DNA from: JBLHKW01 sp047618565
GTDB taxonomy: Bacteria > Planctomycetota > UBA1135 > GCA-002686595
NCBI GenBank assembly: GCA_047618565.1
Contig: JBLHKW010000215.1
Coordinates: forward strand, 1 to 6,596
Reading direction: 5' to 3'
Length of the DNA stretch: 6,596 nucleotides
In this document: one piece after another, positions 6,467 through 6,596 of the stretch
Layout: each line of letters opens with the position of its first letter
Position numbering within the stretch: the stretch's first letter is position 1
Notes under the pieces: generated by a model
The model's database searches: none
Told to the model about the DNA's origin: nothing
Seen by the model: the letters and a program-made list of their open reading frames with translations, nothing else
Program-made: the position numbers and the translations under genes

Positions 6467-6596
6467 GCCAGCCCGAATAATTCATGAAGACGCGGCCCAA
6501 ACGCGACGACCGGCCGGCTTCGCCGTCCTTTCGGCTTCTGGCGGCACTTCTCGCGCGTTGGCATCCTCGACGACCCGTAAGGGTCGCCTCCGGGGC
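6467..6596 (-). repeat. Right end: inverted copy of the palindromic repeat
   Basis: Read on the minus strand, 6561 down to 6467 aligns with 53-126: CCAACGCGCGAGAAG, then CAGAAGCCGAA, then the CGCGTTT area, then TTCATGAATTATTCGGGCT. This copy has about 20 extra bases (6510-6529) that the left copy lacks. These bases partly repeat neighbouring GAAGCCG, as a small internal duplication would. The final 53 bases equal 1-53 in direct orientation. The two copies have clearly diverged outside that block, so they are not one sequence read twice. Confidence 0.75.

Overview
The window looks like a chromosomal fragment from a high-GC Gram-negative bacterium. All five open genes use GC-rich third positions, two encode predicted lipoproteins, and a paired membrane/periplasmic polysaccharide O-acetylation module is present. 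Nothing in the sequence fixes the phylum. No plasmid, phage, CRISPR, rRNA or tRNA signal was seen.

Layout. Positions 1-126 hold a palindromic repeat. Positions 127-500 are apparently non-coding. A plus-strand run follows: a comF-type phosphoribosyltransferase gene (501-1241), an AlgI-like MBOAT O-acyltransferase (1354-2772), and a membrane-anchored AlgJ/AlgX-like SGNH protein (2744-4663) that overlaps the MBOAT gene. The MBOAT and SGNH proteins are the classic pair that acetylates an exported polysaccharide: the MBOAT protein passes acetyl groups across the inner membrane and the SGNH protein transfers them to the polymer. No alginate or other polymer synthesis genes are in view, so the substrate is unknown. 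The SGNH gene meets a minus-strand lipoprotein pair tail to tail, with a 7-bp overlap. That pair consists of an upstream gene (start region 6365, end 5283) and a downstream gene (5286-4657) joined by an ATGA stop/start overlap. Both have signal peptides ending in a lipobox cysteine.

The most informative event is a 178-bp MITE-like element at 6170-6347 (19-bp perfect inverted ends, including CTAG on each side). It sits inside the signal-peptide coding region of the upstream lipoprotein gene. Removing the element and one CTAG joins an ATG at 6365 in frame to the rest of the gene and recreates an ordinary lipoprotein signal peptide. As the sequence stands, the original start runs into a TGA in the element's terminal repeat. 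The only start left upstream of the lipobox is a GTG inside the element.

The last 53 bases (6544-6596) are identical to the first 53, and the flanking sequence at the two ends is related in inverted orientation. The ends therefore lie in a long palindromic repeat. This is either the overlap of a circular sequence or, more likely given the gene content, an assembly that broke in two copies of a dispersed repeat. I see no convincing new defence or mobile system. The interest lies in the insertion, the end repeats and the unusual C-terminal half of the SGNH protein.
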